A stretch of 6,276 bases of DNA, taken from an uncultured Ruminococcus sp. (GTDB taxonomy: Bacteria > Bacillota > Clostridia > Oscillospirales > Ruminococcaceae). The stretch is taken from the NCBI GenBank assembly GCA_900545125.1, contig UQXS01000143.1:1-6276 (forward strand), in the 5' to 3' direction. Every line of letters begins with the position of its first letter. The first letter of the stretch is position 1. Below are positions 6,254 to 6,276 of the stretch, one piece after another. The notes under the pieces were generated by a model that made no database searches, was not told the DNA's origin, and saw only the letters and a list, made by a program, of their open reading frames with translations. A program made the translations under genes and the position numbers.

Positions 6254-6276
6254 AAAAGCATCACTGCTTATTTTTT

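Noticed and set aside
6256..6269. Small hairpin AAGCA/TGCTT next to TTTTTT upstream of rpmF
   Set aside because: Five base pairs is too short for a convincing terminator, and the window edge prevents judging its context. It could include the end of an upstream gene (AAAAAATAA on the minus strand), but that cannot be tested here.
1..6276. tRNA, rRNA, CRISPR, insertion sequence or prophage signatures
   Set aside because: Almost all of the window is dense housekeeping coding sequence. The gaps are at most about 80 nt and hold only the hairpins and ribosome binding sites described. No repeated spacers, transposase or terminal repeats were seen.

Overview
The window reads as a chromosomal housekeeping segment from a low-to-moderate GC Gram-positive anaerobe of the class Clostridia. 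A Ruminococcus/Oscillospiraceae-like genome is my best guess. That placement rests on the gene order (rpmF, a DUF512 radical-SAM protein, der, plsY, gpsA), the strong AGGAGG-type ribosome binding sites and the protein sequences; no database search was possible.

All six genes lie on the minus strand, so transcription runs from high to low coordinates. In that order: rpmF (ribosomal protein bL32, 6239-6054), then a 72-nt gap with a strong intrinsic terminator hairpin (about 6031-5999). A PDZ/radical-SAM/DUF512 protein of unknown function follows (5981-4683), then the ribosome-assembly GTPase der (4666-3338), the acyltransferase plsY (3338-2655, 1-nt overlap with der), gpsA (2622-1630) and an asparagine-synthetase-like gene (1620-82). 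The last five genes are packed tightly (overlap of 1 nt, gaps of 9 to 32 nt) and look like one operon. Two stem-loops at 8-72 close the block. Both have better U-tracts on the plus strand, which hints at a convergent plus-strand gene just left of the window.

Functionally the block joins translation (bL32, Der) with the start of phospholipid synthesis. GpsA makes sn-glycerol 3-phosphate and PlsY acylates it to lysophosphatidic acid; the acyl-phosphate maker PlsX is not here.

The most notable gene is the last one. Its synthetase domain is intact (SGGVDSS PP-loop, GEGADEFFGGY, KMSTAAGLEIRMPL), but the front of its glutaminase domain is missing, including the Cys nucleophile. Every glutamine-binding position that can still be aligned is substituted. 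A stop codon lies in frame four codons upstream, and a ribosome binding site fits the short start, so the short form looks genuine. It is predicted to use free ammonia or another amine, or an altered substrate, rather than glutamine. No mobile element, CRISPR array, tRNA or rRNA was seen.
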